Assembly (NCBI GenBank): GCA_002432085.1
Contig: DJFN01000253.1
Coordinates: 1-5,528 of the forward strand
Direction of reading: 5' to 3'
Length of the DNA: 5,528 bases
From: Flavobacteriales bacterium UBA5871
GTDB taxonomy: Bacteria > Bacteroidota > Bacteroidia > Flavobacteriales_D > Crocinitomicaceae
In this document: piece after piece, positions 3,418 to 5,528 of the stretch
Layout: every line of letters starts with the position of its first letter
How positions within the stretch are numbered: position 1 is the first letter of the stretch
Made by a program: the position numbers and the translations under genes
Notes under the pieces: generated by a model
Database searches by the model: none
What the model was told of the DNA's origin: nothing
The model's input: only the letters and a program-made list of their open reading frames with translations

Positions 3418-5528
3418 ATGCAGAGTTTCAGAACAGAACTAGAACAAGCCGTTTCGCTCCGGAAAGCCGTTGTGGAGAAAGACGTCCTTGAATTGGGACG
3501 CAAGATCGAAGCGTTCAAGAACGGCTCGCTGAACGAAGATAAATTTCGCGCCCTGCGTCTCGCACGCGGTGTGTATGGCCAGCGTCAGCAGGGTGTGCAA
3601 ATGATCCGTATCAAGCTTCCTTTCGGGAAAGTAACGGTGGCCCAACTACGCCGCATCTGCTCCGTGAGCGATGAATACAGTACCGGTCATTTGCACATCA
3701 CGACCCGCCAGGACATTCAGATTCATTACGTGAGTCTGGACCGCACGCCGCAATTGTGGGCCGATCTTGAAAAGGACGATGTAACGCTTCGCGAAGCCTG
3801 CGGAAACACCGTTCGCAATATTACGGCGGGTGCAACGGCGGGAATCGATCCAGACGAAGTGTTCGACGTAGCGCCATATGCGGATCTGCTGTACCGTTAT
3901 TTTCTCCGCAAGCCGTTCGGGCAGGAGCTGGGACGCAAGATCAAGATATCATTCAGCTCGGGCGAATCCGACGACGCGTATGCGTTCATCCACGATTTCG
4001 GTTTCATTCCGAAGATCAAAGACGGGGTGAAAGGCTTCAAAATCCTCGTCGGAGGTGGTTTGGGCGCACAGCCTTTTCTGGCGCAGGTTGCTTACGAGTT
4101 CCTGCCGGCAGAAGCGGTGATCCCGTTCGTGGAAGCATCTATTCGCGTGTTCGACCGCCACGGCGAACGCAACAGTCGCAACAAAGCGCGCATGAAGTAC
4201 CTCATTTCGAAGATCGGACTGGAAGCTTTCCTGCAATTCGTGGAAGAAGAGCGTAAAGCCGTTCAATACGACGAAGCCGATTTTCAGTTGTTCGAACAAC
4301 AGCCGGAATCCGAAACAGCTGCATCGACCATTTCGCTGGAAGAGATCATTAATCAATCGGCGGATACAGCTTTTACCGAATGGGTAAAGACGAACGTCAT
4401 TCGGCAGAAACAATCCGGATTTGTAGCCGCTTTTGTGAAAGTCGTGCTGGGCAACTTTACAACCGCTCAGGCGCGTTCTTTGGCCGAATTGGTGGAAAAA
4501 TACGCCGCGAACGATATCCGTTTTACGATCGATCAAAGCATTCTGCTGAAGTTCATTCGTCCGGAAAACCTCGAAGCATTGTACCTCGGACTGAAAACGA
4601 TCGGTTTGGCCGACAGCGGCTACGATAGCCTGGCAGATGTAACGGCTTGTCCGGGAACGGATACCTGCAACCTCGGGATTTCCAACAGTACGGAAGTGGC
4701 GCGCGTGCTCGAGAACGTGATCCGCGAGGAATATCCGGAACTGATCTACAACAAAGAAATCAAGATCAAGATCAGCGGCTGTATGAACTCCTGCGGCCAG
4801 CATGGTCTTGCCCACATCGGCTTCCATGGTTCTTCCCTGAAGAGCGGCGGTAAAGTGCTGCCCGCGCTGCAGGTGCTGCTTGGCGGCGGCGTGCTGACCG
4901 ACGGAGCCGGAAGGATCTCCGATAAAGTACTGAAAGTGCCCAGCCGCCGCGGGCCCGACGTGCTGCGTACCCTGCTGCACGATTACGAGGCCAATGCGAA
5001 GGACAAGGAATTGTTCAACGACTACTACGACCGCAACGGCGAAAAATATTTCTACGAGCTGCTGAAGCCGCTGGCGGATCTCACCAGCCTGAAAGACGGC
5101 GACTTCATCGACTGGGGCCAGGCCGAAGGGTTCAGCACCGCGATCGGCGTGGGCGAATGCGCCGGCGTGATGATCGACCTGATCGCCACCCTGCTGTTTG
5201 AAGCAGAAGAAAAGCTGGAATGGGCCGCGCAGAGCTTTGCGAACAACGCATGGGCCGACGGTATCTATCATTCTTACGCCTGCCTCATCCAGACGGCGAA
5301 AAGCATCCTGCTGGACGAGAACGTGAACTGCAACACGCAGCACGGCATCATGAACGATTTCGACAAACATTTTGTAGAAACCGGCAAATTCAAAATACCC
5401 GCTGAAAGCTTCAAGAGCCTGGTGCTGCAGATCAACCAGCACGAGCCTACCGAGAGCTTCGCGAAACAATATTACCAACAGGCAAAATCCTTCTTCGACA
5501 AAGCGCAGCAATACCGCACGGAGAAGCA
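3418..5528 (+). CDS. Siroheme/[4Fe-4S] sulfite (or nitrite) reductase with C-terminal HEPN-like domain, 3' end outside window
   Basis: The frame from ATG 3418 stays open for 703 codons to the window edge. The protein follows the NirA/ferredoxin-sulfite reductase plan: ferredoxin-like half domain (about 50-115), first siroheme/Fe-S domain (125-270), second half domain (330-395), C-terminal Fe-S domain (403-540). Cluster and siroheme ligands are Cys411-x5-Cys417 (ACPGTDTC) and Cys455-x3-Cys459 (SGCMNSC). Siroheme-side basic residues appear as Arg97 (TTRQD), Arg133 and Lys174-x-Lys176; nitrite reductases typically have Asn at the second Lys, so sulfite to sulfide is favoured. Residues about 590-700 look like an appended HEPN-type helical domain (YHSYACLIQTAKSIL, QHGIMNDFDKHFV). 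No flavoprotein partner is visible, so ferredoxin is the likely donor. It starts 5 bases after the aldo/keto reductase stop. Codon use shifts within the gene after about 4780. Reductase class is confident; sulfite over nitrite is moderately supported. Confidence 0.9.
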   Translation, partial: MQSFRTELEQAVSLRKAVVEKDVLELGRKIEAFKNGSLNEDKFRALRLARGVYGQRQQGVQMIRIKLPFGKVTVAQLRRICSVSDEYSTGHLHITTRQDIQIHYVSLDRTPQLWADLEKDDVTLREACGNTVRNITAGATAGIDPDEVFDVAPYADLLYRYFLRKPFGQELGRKIKISFSSGESDDAYAFIHDFGFIPKIKDGVKGFKILVGGGLGAQPFLAQVAYEFLPAEAVIPFVEASIRVFDRHGERNSRNKARMKYLISKIGLEAFLQFVEEERKAVQYDEADFQLFEQQPESETAASTISLEEIINQSADTAFTEWVKTNVIRQKQSGFVAAFVKVVLGNFTTAQARSLAELVEKYAANDIRFTIDQSILLKFIRPENLEALYLGLKTIGLADSGYDSLADVTACPGTDTCNLGISNSTEVARVLENVIREEYPELIYNKEIKIKISGCMNSCGQHGLAHIGFHGSSLKSGGKVLPALQVLLGGGVLTDGAGRISDKVLKVPSRRGPDVLRTLLHDYEANAKDKELFNDYYDRNGEKYFYELLKPLADLTSLKDGDFIDWGQAEGFSTAIGVGECAGVMIDLIATLLFEAEEKLEWAAQSFANNAWADGIYHSYACLIQTAKSILLDENVNCNTQHGIMNDFDKHFVETGKFKIPAESFKSLVLQINQHEPTESFAKQYYQQAKSFFDKAQQYRTEK

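Noticed and set aside
3949..5511. Open frame of 520 codons on the minus strand
   Set aside because: It lies entirely antisense to the siroheme reductase, which shows clear Fe-S and siroheme motifs. The minus-strand translation is rich in Phe, Val, Gln and His without a recognisable domain, as expected for the complement of a codon-biased gene.

Overview
The window looks like chromosomal DNA of a free-living member of the Bacteroidota. The clues are a TACCTTTG element matching the phylum's TAnnTTTG -7 promoter box, weak or absent Shine-Dalgarno sequences at most starts, a small lipoprotein signal peptide, and a siroheme sulfite/nitrite reductase with a C-terminal HEPN-like domain, an arrangement I associate with this phylum. 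Genus cannot be assigned from this sequence. All calls rest on reading motifs by eye; no database search was run.

Layout. Positions 1-621 (minus strand) hold the N-terminal 207 residues of a class I PLP-dependent aminotransferase that runs off the left edge. Positions 622-941 are a gene-free divergent intergenic region with three consecutive inverted repeats (670-753). Positions 942-1685 encode a lipoprotein of the M15D D-Ala-D-Ala dipeptidase (VanX/DdpX-like) family with all expected zinc and catalytic residues. Positions 1796-2251 encode an Rrf2-family regulator with four clustered cysteines suited to an Fe-S cluster. Positions 2252-2533 are a control region. Positions 2534-3412 encode an aldo/keto reductase, and 3418 to the right edge encodes a siroheme/[4Fe-4S] reductase, probably a sulfite reductase, still open at residue 703.

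The right half reads as one regulated sulfur-assimilation unit. Two copies of a dyad (TTCCTATC-N5-AGTAG) lie in front of the Rrf2 gene and in front of the operon, so the regulator probably controls itself and the operon. Downstream of the second copy come a promoter-like element, a 24-codon leader ORF whose codons 10-15 include three Met and one Cys, and a strong intrinsic terminator placed before the aldo/keto reductase. The last codons of the leader ORF can pair over 9 bp with the 5' arm of the terminator, which gives the two exclusive folds of classical translation-coupled attenuation. The inferred model is that shortage of Cys or Met charging stalls the ribosome in the leader, the antiterminator forms, and the reductase genes are transcribed; with ample supply, transcription stops at 2507.

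The most interesting items are this attenuator, the paired Rrf2 operators, the aldo/keto reductase in which the catalytic Tyr is Phe, and the HEPN fusion on the reductase. The aminotransferase and the dipeptidase show no evident functional link to the sulfur unit.
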